From NCBI GenBank assembly GCA_008921705.1, contig VFFE01007859.1:3450449-3514448 (forward strand): 64,000 nucleotides of DNA, read 5' to 3'. The notes below the pieces were generated by a model. It did no database searches. It saw only the letters and a program-made list of their open reading frames with translations, and was not told where the DNA came from. A program made the translations under genes and the position numbers. Origin of the DNA: Burhinus oedicnemus. Lineage: Eukaryota > Chordata > Aves > Charadriiformes > Burhinidae. Position 1 is the first letter of the stretch. Each line of letters begins with the position of its first letter. This document shows positions 47,087-59,300 of the stretch, in pieces.

Positions 47087-50000
47087 TTTATTCAAGATCT
47101 ATGTCAAGCAGTATAACAAAACCAGCAAAACGTCAGCCTTTGGAATACTGTTGTAATGGCCACCCTTGTGAGGCATGAAGTCTACCATTTCATCACCGAT
47201 CACAGGAAAGAAATGACATGAGTGCACAATTATGATCCTTAAATAGTTTGTCTAAATGCAAATCCCAACCTAGTGTTCTCTGCTATTTCAAATATGATGC
47301 TAGATGGAAAATGGGTACTCAAAACAAACAGCAAAAGGGAGACTGTGATTAACGAGCATTCAGTCACAAGTACAAGGGTTTTATCACTACATGAGAACAC
47401 TTCAGAGAGCAGTCAGAGGCAGCAGGTTGTTTACATGAGGCTAGGGAACATCATATCTCTCCGAGCAGCTTTCTCCCACTCATTAGGGATAAATAACCCG
47501 ATTCTCTGTGCTGGGTTTGCACTTACACAATTTAGATTAGTGTGGGATTAATTCCAAGGTGATGGTCACACACATGAAGTCTGTCTTGTCTATAGTTGAT
47601 GTGATCCTGATTCAACAATTGGCAACTGCTTGTACCTGTGCTGACACTGGCCCCTACGACAAGAAAGGAGGCATGGAGGACTACAATGAGCTGCTCTAAG
47701 CAGATGCCCCTCATAATTGAGGTGAATTTATGGTAAATGGATGAAGTAATTCACAGGCCCATTTTCCAGGGATGATCTTCCCCTCGCCCTCAATATTGCA
47801 AAAATAATGCTTAAAATAAAGCAAGTTTCACTTGAGCCTTGTGCTGGTTAAAGGCTGTATTTTCTTGGGCTTGCCTGTTCTTTCAGGGTTATACTCTGCA
47901 GGCCATCTCTGAGAGTTCCGGAGGTGCCTGCCTGCCCTAGCGTACTGATCATAGAGGCCAGCTGCCTAAAAGGCCCCAAAACCGGGCTTTTCTGACTTAA
48001 GCCAGATCTGTTGCTATTTTAAACCGTCAGCTGTAAGATTGCTTGCTTTTAGAAGACATAATCTGTAAGTGGTTAGCCGGCCTGCACCGGAGAATGGCTC
48101 ACCATCAACCTAAGAAGCCACCATCCACGCGTCCTCTGTTTGCTCAAGCCCTGCAAGCTCTCCTTTGCCAGGAGGGGTCAGCATCAGCGCAGGAAGGCGA
48201 CTCGCTCGATCTTGTTCCTTGGTAAGAGGCTCAAGAGAAAAACTGGAACAAAAGACTTCATGTGTCTGGCGTTTATTCTGGATGAATGCAAGTAGCCAAT
48301 GAGTGAAATGACAGAGTTGAGGCAACACCTGTAAACAACCCGTGTGTGGAAGATCAGGACTCAAAAGCAAATGACCGTTCTCTTCTGTATACAGAACACT
48401 ACAGCACTAAGTGTACATGGTTAGGCATTCGCATTTCTTGTCTATCTATACACAAATATACAGCTCAGTTGATAAATTAATACATTTCTGCCAGAGATAT
48501 GAAAAGGTTTATTTTTCTCATTTATACAGTGAATGTTTTGAGAGATATAAGGCAACTCCCTTGTCAACAATTTCACCTCAGCACTTAAGAAATGCTAAAC
48601 AGTCAAGTTTACAGTAAAACAGCAGATTAGACACACATTTAATAATTTTAGTGAGAATCAATGTTAATACAGCGTGTCTGAGAATAGAATTTGTCAGATG
48701 TTACGTAGCTCTATGTTGTTGGGGTTTTTTGGCATAATTGAGTGCAAACTCGTCAGCTTTTTTACCTTATGGCAGCCCATTGCATAGCAGGGAAATGTAG
48801 CTTGCTTGCAACAGGATTTTATTTTCTGCTAGCACCGCAGGCAGCTTTTCTATTTCTTTTTAATGTTTGCCAAAAGAAACCAAATTCTAAAGCTGCTTAA
48901 AAATAAAACACACAAGCTTAGCTCCTCAAAGCTTTTGCTGAGTATCTCCCAAGGACCGACTCTTCTGTAACTGCTATTCAGACAGGTTTGTTGTTTTTTT
49001 TTCAATTTACTTTCTGAAGACTTTTTCCTTCTAACCCATTGCAAAATATGATTGAATTAGCACATGTAAAGGAAATAAAATTCTCCGGTAATGAGGCCAA
49101 ACATTGTGGCAGACACAGGAAATACCTGCTTGCTTTTTCCATTTCCTAGCCAGGTCAGATAAACATTTGTGCATGTGCATAATTTATTTCTCTCTTCCCC
49201 ACATATGTAGGAAGCTCTGGGGGAAACCTCAGGTATCCATCAGACAGGGACAGCTGGGATATCTGTGCATACCCGGCAGAGAAAAGGTTTCAAAGGCCAC
49301 TTCAGATTTATCTCTGAGCCCGACAGACTCCAGCCGGCTGTTGGCATCCTGGACTGCTGCACCTGAACTAGATTAACAGTACTGTTCATCATCAAGCCCG
49401 TGTACTGATCTGTTAGTGATGGCACATTCTACGTAATGCTAAATGTTTTTCTAGTCTATGTGACAGGTCCAAGAGCAAACACAAAGGGACACGTAGTTAA
49501 CTTATGTGTGAATCTCACATGCTCAACACTTACAAGAGACACAAACTTGAAGCACAAATACACAAAGCCTACCACGTCTTCCTCTTCTTTTATATTTCTC
49601 GTTTATATATCGATACAAACACGCCACTCCATCTGGTTCTTGTGGTTCTAACCAAACTCCATGCTACAGGTGAAACTCCAGGCTTCAAAAAGCAGCTCAG
49701 ACCCAGCGCCCTGCTCTGCTCGTGCAAGTAAAACCAGGAAAGCAGAGCGCCGGGACTGACACTGTTGCAGGCAGGGGAGAAAGGTGCGTTTTCCCCTGGA
49801 AGTGCGACACTAAAGCGATTCTAATTTCTGTCCCTGCAGCTAGTGCAAGCCTGGCTTGCTCACATTTTAAAACTGGCAGTAGAACATTTGCCACAAACGA
49901 CACGATCTATTTCTTCTAGCCGCCATCATTTTCCACACAATACTCTCCTGGCTCAGGCTGATCAAAATTAAGACTCCCCCTTCATTACATTGTTGAAACC

Positions 50001-50653
50001 ATTTATTTTCTCTTGCATGTCTCTTCCTCGTCCTCTGTAAGTGGTTCTGTCTCTACGGTTTTTAGCACAATGATTTTCTCAGAATACACATGATTTACTT
50101 GCAGAAAGAGAAACAGAATTGCAGCTCAGCTTTCGCTAATGAATCTTGCACATTTTGTACAGTCAAAGCACTTTGACATTTGTTACATCATTCAGAATCT
50201 TGAGGAGGAAGGGAGGAAAGAGAAATCCATGGCTTCTGCAAATCCACTTCATTAATGGTAAAGCCATAAATAAATACACTGTCAATGTATCATCATGATT
50301 AACTGATTATTTTTGTTTTTGTTGTGCATTCACAGAGCTAGAGCTATGCAGACACAAATGAGAATTGTAAATGTACAACCTTACAGGATTAGCGAGAGTG
50401 GGTGTACACTCTGCAAATGAAACAAAGACTCTTAACCTGCAGGTGTCTGCCGGACTGTCCTACCCACGTCACAGACAAACGCGAGAAGCGTGTAACAGAA
50501 GGATACAGGGAGAGGAGAGAGAAAAGGCCATGTCTACAATGCTGTACATCAAAGCACATCCATCCCACTGCTGTTTCCTACATTATTAATGAGTAGCTCT
50601 TTAAGGCAGAAGAGAGACATTCTGTGGATCTTGGTGCTATTGGCTCATTGCAC
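47087..50653 (-). other. REEP1: Candidate REEP1 3' UTR (about 3.6 kb)
   Basis: Follows the TGA of the terminal REEP1 exon. A minus-strand AATAAA at 47092-47087 is followed within about 20 nt by an A-rich tract (plus-strand T run 47043-47069). Several earlier minus-strand AATAAA hexamers (for example near 48510, 49185 and 50005) could give shorter forms. Mammalian REEP1 also has a long 3' UTR. No internal ORF resembles a known protein. Confidence 0.5.
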
Positions 50654-53317
50654 TCACATTGTTTCAGTGGCAGAGGACGAGGTACTTTTCTTCCTGAAGC
50701 GAGGTCTAAGGGTCCTAGGCGGTGCCTGCAGAAAAGCACGAGAAAACTTCAGTGGCATAATACAGAACGTTTTTTCTTTCCTTAAAACTCACCCACCTTT
50801 GTGGCACTTCTGTAGCAATGACCCTGTTCCAGGCACAAAGTAATGGCGCAGCAGATCTTGGCCCTGCAGATCATTAATGAACGACCAGCTGAAGACTAAC
50901 CCCTTTATAAAACCCATTGTAGTCCTTTACCCAGCTTACACCAGCACCTTCCCCTCTGGCACTTGGTTAGAGGTGTGGCTAAAGATTGCTAATAACATCA
51001 CAGTCAAAGGAGCCAGGACAAACTGGTGCCATTTACAGCAGCTCTTGGATCAAGAGAGCAAACTGGTGGCAGAAAGCCAGCTCTGGTGTCTCCCAGCCCA
51101 CCCCACACTGTCCAACCCAGCCACAGCCCCTCTGAGGGTACAGCTCATTGGGGCATTACAAAGCTGAAGGAGTCCCCAGGGTGAAACACGCTGGGCCTTT
51201 AATTCTCACAAGGCAGAGCTCTTGTAAAAGATCAGCCCCTCGCTTGGGAGACAGGCCAGACACAATCCATTGAAATTATTTTAGAAGCCAACTACTGCAA
51301 TTCTGCCTTGCAGGCAGCTGATGCAGAGCTTTAAAAAGGAGCCCTGAACATCCAGGAGGAGCCAGACCAATTCCATGAAATCATTTTACTGTGATTAACC
51401 CCATTCCCTGACTGAGACAGAAATTAGACTAGCAAACAAAAAAAACCCACCCCAATCTCCAGTGCATACTTCTCTCAGAAGAGCTTTGGCATGGCATTGT
51501 GTCTTGCAAGCTTCAGAAAAAGAAATGGTTACCAGATGTTGTGGAGGAGCACAAATTCTCAGTGCGGAGGCCTGTCATAGCATCATGTAGCACTGCAAGG
51601 CCTGGTAAGTTCTTCTACCCATTTACATAAATATCCAAAGCTTTATTTTCTTTAACAGCATCAACCTATTTACCTGTAACACTATGACAGGGTCTTACCA
51701 TTCATAAGTGAGGACTTCGTAATTTCTGTTTTATAGGACTTTCCAACCCAAGATCATACTGTATTTCCACATTCCCATGACACAGCAAGGTGTAAATATC
51801 CATATAGATAAGGAACTGCAGTGCAGCGAGGTTTTGTTTAAACTCCATCTAAATCTCCATCTCTTCTGGCTTGCCCATAAACCAAGGTAGTTTTTTGCAG
51901 AGATGGGATTAATCCAACACCCACCCCAACTTCCAGCCCTGAAATTTTACCCCAAGTCCCCACTGTGAATCCCCAAAAGCACAACAGAGCTGGATGGGAT
52001 GGCTGCATCCAGAAAGGCATAGCTGTAGGAGAAAAGCTGAGGAAGAAAGCTGCTGCGTATGGCAAGCAGGCATCCCCCACCACCTCAGGCTCCATAGCTA
52101 CTGGCTCTGAGTCACTATCTGTAAAGCAGGAGCCTGGGGACACAGCCTGACAACTACAGCAGTATCTCCTGCAGCTTGGGAGAAGGCTGTTCTTTGGGAA
52201 GCCAGATGGCTTTTAAAGCAAAGCAGCCATTAACTGCACAGTAGAGACTCTTAAATCAGGAATGAGTAGCTCTGCCTCCTTTAAGGCAGAGGCTGCACCT
52301 TTCCACGGTAAGAACAGAGCAGCCCAGCTTCTGGTGAGATCCCCCCAGAGACAGGATGACCCACCACAAGGTCACACAACTGCTTACCAAACCACACTGC
52401 TCCAGCTCCCTCACACTGAGCCAAGGGGAAGCGGGGAACACACCCAGCGCTCCCATGGTGGAGATCTGAGAGCTGCTGGCTGTGGCTCCATTCCCCCTGC
52501 CCAGATCTGGAAGGAGGCTGCCTACAGCGTCTCCCATGGAGGTTTTATTTCCTCCACAACTAAATGTTGCTAAAATTGCTTTTGACAAACCACAGTATGA
52601 GATCTGTGTCTCCTTTAGCTCTTTTGTTTCCATGAAGCAACTTAAAAGATACTTGTTAATACAGTGCCTGATTCAAAAAGCTGTCAAAGTCATAAAGGAA
52701 GAACTGCTGCTGGTTTCAGTGGGGTTTGGCTGAGTGTGAACTCAAGAGAGAGGGACTGGGCTCTGAACTGTGAGCAGTCTGGCTGTGGGTGCTGGCTGTT
52801 CTCGCCATAACTATCCTGCCTTGGGGGTGAGAATATTTTTTCCTCTACAGACATGAAAAACCAACTAGCAGCTGATAAGCAAAGCCTCTCACCCAAATAC
52901 CTCCACATTAGCACATGGTTTAGAACTAGATCCAAGTTTTGTGATTCAGATCAACTCTGAAGCCCCGTATAACTATTATCTCCACAGGCACTAATTCAGA
53001 CTTCTTTCAGGAAATCCACACATGCAGAAAAGGGATCAAACCCATAGCAAGACCCACCCCCGAAAGACCAGAAATGTATTGTTTGGACTCAGTGTTTTTA
53101 GACCAAAGAGAGATGTTCATTCAGTTGAAGATACAACGAATGTCATAGAAGGAGGAGCCTTGACAATATGGAAGTACCTCAAGAGGTTGATCCTTCTTTT
53201 TGGGCCTTTTGTACATGGATGAACAATCCAATGAATCGTTCTCTTCATCATCTGAGAACACAGAGCCTTTTGTTTCACAGTTTGCCTCAGGTGGCTTTTC
53301 ATACTTATTGTCCACAC
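50654..53317 (-). CDS. REEP1: REEP1, last two coding exons (long C-terminal tail), 5' partial
   Basis: REEP1 shapes tubular ER and links it to microtubules; its human gene lies next to MRPL35 in this orientation. Exon 53317-53178 (140 nt) encodes VDNKYEKPPEANC, then an acidic SDDEENDSLD and a basic YKRPKKKDQP, ending phase 0 at GAG with donor gtactt. Exon 50725-50654 begins after a tctgcag acceptor and encodes APPRTLRPRFRKK, STSSSATETM and TGA. Together they resemble the acidic-then-basic C-terminus of the paralogue REEP2 (KAPKRAKPIKK...LASKTLKTRPKKKTS). The human canonical REEP1 end is shorter and different, so this is a long form. The acceptor at 53318 has a poor pyrimidine tract. Membrane-hairpin exons are not in the window. 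Assignment rests on synteny plus REEP2-like composition. Confidence 0.7.
50726..53177 (-). other. REEP1 intron before terminal exon
   Basis: About 2.45 kb without a recognisable repeat family or additional exon. Minor open frames on either strand (for example 51838-52143 and 52256-52633) have no family resemblance. Confidence 0.5.
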
Positions 53318-56300
53318 CTATTTAACATGGCCATTTACAGTCTAAACGTGAAGACAAAGGATGAGGAAATCAGTGATGGTTTGATTCACACACCCCCAAA
53401 TGCCACCTCACTGCAAAGCCATGCATCTTCCAGGGATTAATAGACAGAAGGTTCACACATCACACTCTAGTAATAGCAGCTGTGGGGTTAGAAATCAAAA
53501 GGCCCTTGTTTATGAAGCCATTATAAGCTCTATTTGTATTACTTTACATAGAATTGAGACTAAATTCACAGCCTCTCATGTTCTGGAGGTTGACTATAGA
53601 AAGAGATTTTTTTTTGTTTGAGTCGGGGATAAATAAAATAGCTGATTTCTTGAATCGCTGATTCCATCCATAGTTCCTGCATCTACTGCTTCCAGAAGGA
53701 GTGTCCTCTAGAAGACACCAAATGAGCGTTGGAGCCCTCTGGACAGTACAGACACAGCGGCCTGGGATGCAGAAATATGAAGCACAGCAGCACTAATTGA
53801 CTTGAGGCTGAGCAAGCTCAAGCCAAGAACCCAGTCTATGATCCACTGAAGTTAACCAAAAGCTTCCAAAGGCATTGAACGGACCCTCAGCAGCGGGTGT
53901 GTTGCTGCAAGACCAGAGCGGGGAAAAGTCTTTCTTCTGTCACTCTAGAGTAAATCTTCTGGAGCACTAACTCCACTGATGGATCTGAAGGCAGATTATA
54001 GCCCTGTGACTACAGACCTGCTCGGTGGTTCTTACTCTTCTAACTTACAGCAAGATCTTTGTGGGACTGGTCATGTTGCACAACACAATCTATTCGCTGC
54101 CTTAAATCCAGACAGGGAAGCAAGATGGTATTTTTAATGGACAGTCCAAAGCAAGAGGTACAGAAGAGGACTCCCAGCATGACCAAGCTTTCTGAATCTC
54201 CACAGACAGTTTCTTATCAGTAGAGCTGGAGCTTTCTTTGTTTGACTGATAGTTAGGCTTTTTTCATTCTGAAACATCAGGAGTGTGTTTGCTGTTTAGA
54301 TGGCATTAACCACAATTAGTAGCTCTATACTTAGACTGTCGTATAAACATACATAGAAATAATGCTCTGTGCTTTTTGTCTCAGCCTGACTATAAGAGTC
54401 TGCTGGACAAAAGACCCAAAGACTAAAACCAAAGCGGATTCTTAAAAGTCTAACACTTACTGTGGTTGTTCAGTTGGGGTTGTTCAGCCTAGAGAAGAGA
54501 AGGCTCCGGGGAGACCTTATAGCAGCCTCCCAATATCTGAAGGGAGCCTACAAGAAAGCTTGAGAGGGACTTTTTACAAGGGCATGTAGTGATAGGACGA
54601 GGGGTAATGGCTTCAAACTGGAAGAGGGTAGGTTTAGATTAGATCTCAGGAAGAAATTTTCACTATGAGGGTGATGAGGCACTGGAACAGGTTGCCCAGA
54701 GTTGTGGACGCCCCATCCTTGGAAGTGTTCAAGACCATGTTGGATGGGGCTTTGAGCAGCCTGGTCTAGTGGGAGGTGTCTCTGTCCATGGCAGGGTTGG
54801 AACTAAATGATCTTTAAGGTCCCTTCCAACCTAAACATTCTATGATTCTCTGATTATTAATCTATTTAGATCCTTAAAGCACAAAAGAACTGAATTCTTC
54901 AACACCTCTGTCAGCTGGGTAACAGAGAGAGAAAGGGGAAGTGATTTGGCTACAGCAACACATCAAATCATGAGCAGGTCACTGGAGCTCTCTCCAGTGC
55001 CAAATTCAAGTCAGCAGCTAAACGGTCTCAGTCCCTACATTCAGCCCACAGGATGCGGCTGCTACTCAAGAGAGCAGTGCACACCATCCTCTGGCCACTG
55101 ACCCTTTATCACCATTTGCATGGGCAGGCTGGAAGACACCATCACAGGTTTCCAGGAAGAGCTGGAAGCTGACTTTTTTCCCAGCTGTACTGGAAATGCT
55201 CATAGTCATATTGCAGAGTCCCAGAATAATGCTAAATTGGTTTTTTTCTATATGTGACTGTAGTGTTAAGACTACACTGTGCAGAGAATTAAATGTTCTC
55301 TAGACCACATGGCAAATCAGTACAGGAACATTTTATTTTAATTACTATTTTATACTTCCACTTGGGAAGTGAGCTATCCAGGAGGAACCTAGCTTAGGTC
55401 ATCTTGGATGTGGAAGCTGGTCCTTGGCGCCTCTCTAATTCAAAAGAAATGGAGTCAAGTTTGTTTTAAATGCTGTTTGTTCAGCAAAGCCTGAACCAAG
55501 CATACCCAAAATTTGCAGCCTGGAGGCCAAGTACTGCCCCAACACCAATTCATCTGACTGCTCCCACCTACCCTCTTCCCCAGAGGTCCCTCAGATGTGG
55601 ACTGCAGGCTGGACTTTAGGCAGTTTGTTTCCAGACAGTAAAAATGGGAATCAGGACTTCTTTAAACGGCCTCACTGACATTTGCACAGTGGCCTCCACC
55701 ACACACCCAGCTATATGCTGCTGCTAGGAGACAACAGCTTTCTCTAGGAAAAAGAGGACTTCAAAGGGAACAGGACGGAGGCATGTTGGAGAACCAGAAT
55801 TAGAGCATTCAGTGACCAGAGTGCAGAGACACTGGCTGCTGAAGCATACACGATCAGGCAAATCTGCCCTACTCCCTTTCTCCTACAGCCAGCCACTCCA
55901 CTGCAAAAGAAAACAGAAGGAACTGTCAGCCCTGATAATGCTCCCATGAATCCCATGTTTTTCCAGCGTACATTGCATTCTCCATTATTATTCTCTCTCT
56001 TGAATGGAGTGCTGGGCAATAAAGATATCCAGGCAGCTCTGCCACCCACATTGCCTATCATCTCCACAACAGGCATAGCAGAGGCACAGCATCCTGCAGG
56101 CTGCTCTGCTCTCCCCATCAGCCTGAGCATCACGTCCATGTCCTGCAGCTCCTTCTGTGAAGATCAAGAGGAGAGCTCGGCCTCCAAGCTGGCACATACC
56201 ACTTTGACCCCTGCACCAGGGAGGTCTGTAAAGTCTACTGAAAGTTGGGCTGAGGTCTTCGTCTCCCCTGGTTCATCTCATTGTGAATGAGGCACTGAAA

Positions 56301-59300
56301 ACCAGCCAAATGGGAACCAGTTTTGCTTCAGCCTCACTGAACTGGAAAAGGGAAGCAGCAGGTATATCCCAGGCCTTTCCACTATATTTCTGACCATTGA
56401 CAAGAGCAGATCTTGAATACACAGGGCCCTTTTTTAAAAACCCAGAGCGAGAAGGGAGGATTCCCTGCTCATCTTGCCTCGGGAAGGACATCTGCATTGT
56501 AGGCAATCCCAACTTTGTATTGATCCGGGGTGCCAGGCTTTGTCCCACATTTGGGGAAGCATTACGCTGTTGTGGAACTGGATGCAGCTCATCTCTGAAG
56601 GGCTGCTGCTCTGTGAGTGCCAACTCTGAAGCTGCTTTTTTTGTGAATACAGCCATGACAGGATAAAAACCTAATTTTTCTACACCAAGAGAGTGAGTCC
56701 TCTGCAGGAGAAAATGTAAACCAGGGGATTAACCAGAATAATAAGCACACATGTGAGGAATTAGTGAGAAAGGAGATGGTGGCTTAAAGTGAATGGATGA
56801 GTTCTGGGACACCAAGGTTTGTTTCTGGAGAAGATTAAGACTACGGAGCAAAACATGTTGTCAGGGTTGGCACAGGCTTCTCAAGGACAGCACCTGGCCT
56901 CGGGTGACCTCCTGTGTGTTTCTAAGAGCCGTCTTTAGGACCTGAGGCTGTGGAGCCTCAGGCCACTATCAGATGTCCCCAAAGTGGCAGAGACAGCAGT
57001 ACGTGTTGCTCCAGGGAAGCAGCTGACAGCCCCAGGGACTGTGTCACAGGCAGGAGGTGGCTGTGTAAAAGTATGGACCATATACCAGATGTCTCTCCTG
57101 GCACTCTCATCTTTGGGAGACTCTCACTCCCCATCTTGGAGAGGGCTGCGTTTTGGGTGTCTCCACCTGTTACACTTATGGCTCCACACCTTTGTGTGGA
57201 GGGGCAGAATCGCTGCAGAAACGGGAAATCAGCTGGTGTGCCAGGGCTAAAGCTGCTGCTGCTGCCTCTTGCAAATGTCTTTTCAGTACACAGACCAGAT
57301 TACAGTCCTCTCTTCACTAAGGCAAGACAGAATCTGACTGTAAACAGTCTAAGGAAAGGGACCCTGTAATTCCAGTTCCTATCATCCTATCCTAATTCCT
57401 TCAAAGGGAACCGATATAACCAACACATTGTGTGGGAAGCCCTGAAGCTGGGCATATTCCAAGTTAAAGTAGACAACAGAGTGCTCTGCAGATTTGGGAT
57501 CTAAGCTATTAAATGCACCACAGGGAACAACCCATCATCAACAAGGGAATGTAGGGCCAGATCATCGCCATCTTTAATCTCCGTGATTCTACAAGGGCCA
57601 AGAAATCTCACTCGCAAAACTCTTTCTACAGCAACAAATAGGATTCAGTAGTGTGTTGTTTTTTTCAGCAATTGCTTTGATTCAGGCCCTGATGTGTGCT
57701 GCTGTGTAAATCCAGAGTAACTCCTTATGGAGTACAACAGAGGTCAGGACCTGGCCCACTCTAATTACAGATGAGAAAATCACTTTGATCTAGAGCCTCT
57801 GAAAAATTTGGACACTTAAATACAATTACAGGGGGAATCAAGCACCCCAATATCTTTGAGAGAAGCTGGAACGCCCCTCATTTTGCTGGGCACAATACTT
57901 CTTCCTCCCATCACTGTAATTCCTCAGGTGCAATGGGGAAAACCCAGTCACAGACTACATGAGGCAGGAGCTCATGTATTATCATATTGGAAGACAAAGT
58001 CACTCCAAAGCTAAGCCTTTCCAGGGGATAATTCATATAAAGAGGTTTGCACACCACTTAATAAGAGCAAGAGAACAGATATTTATTTTACGATGGCGAT
58101 CAGCTTCTTTTCCCTGCAACAAAAATAAATTTGCCATCATTTCCAAATGACATTGACCCAAGTCACATACTTCCCCAACAGTTTTCATTGCCAAATCAAG
58201 AAGTTAGGGGCAGCCAACTCCACCAGCATACACTGCCCAGGAGCCACAAAACAGAGGCAGATATCCTTTCCAAAGCTGAAGTAAAGCGCAACCAAAGCAA
58301 ACAAGTCTAATCACATCAACAAAGTCATCCGTTAATGAAAACACATCCCACAAATGATTAAGTTGTTAAGTGCTAGTCTATTCCAAACACCTCAGAAGAA
58401 AACTCATGCAATTGGTAACACTTACATCAAAGTCCCATAATATTTACACAGAGAAAAGGAAAGAATAAACTGTTAGGGGAAAACATTTGGGTGTAGACGG
58501 GGAAGGAACATTGTTTCAGAGCACAGAAATCCTTATAGAATCATAGAATCATCTTTGCTTTCATAATATCTGTGGTTCAACTGGAGTTTATTAAACAACA
58601 ATTAATGTTTTAACTTTCTATTAGTAAAATGCAAATGTACTTAAAGGACCTATTCATTTTCTATGAAAATTTTTCCTTCCCTGAAATAACCGCAAAAAGT
58701 ATGAAAGTATTTTTAAATACCCAGAGAAACTCCCAAATTGCCATTCAGAGGTACTGTTGCAAAGTGATGCAAATAATCCCTGTAAAAATTTGATTCAACA
58801 TTTACTAAAGGGAAGTTTTAAGGAACAAAATGCCTACAGCAATGGAAAGTTGTCCTTTGTTCTTTAAGTTCAATGAGAGAAAGGTTAAAAAATAATCCCC
58901 AGCACAAGAGCTGGAAGCAAAACTGGCTAAGAACAAAAATGAAACCACCTACATCATTTAATTGAATTAGTTCAGAGATATATGAATAGCCCCCTTGATA
59001 CAAAGTCCATTAGTTTTTTAAGAGTACTTTCCACAGTAATAATCCCATATGCAATTTGTAGCATACCACAAAGAAGGGGTTGAATACATATAATATAACA
59101 ACAAGGTGATTTGTTTAAAACACAATTAAGTGAATGTCCCATTAAGGTCCTCGCTGAGCTGTATTACTGATTGTGTGTGATCTGTCACCTTGTCTTCAGA
59201 GTGACAATCACATGTAGCAAGAGATCCAACATTATTTTATTGGAAAAACTCCAGGGGCTGGCTTTATGCTGCAACACCTTGTGGATGGCTGACTGAACAT

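Noticed and set aside
55744..56290. Overlapping open frames on both strands (114-131 codons), including an acceptor-like tcttcacag on the minus strand near 56160
   Set aside because: No resemblance to REEP exons or any family. The frames on opposite strands shadow each other and no donor fits.
58536..58551. atagaatcatagaatcat, like a reversed CR1 tail
   Set aside because: The adjoining sequence does not continue as CR1, so only a tail-sized remnant can be claimed.
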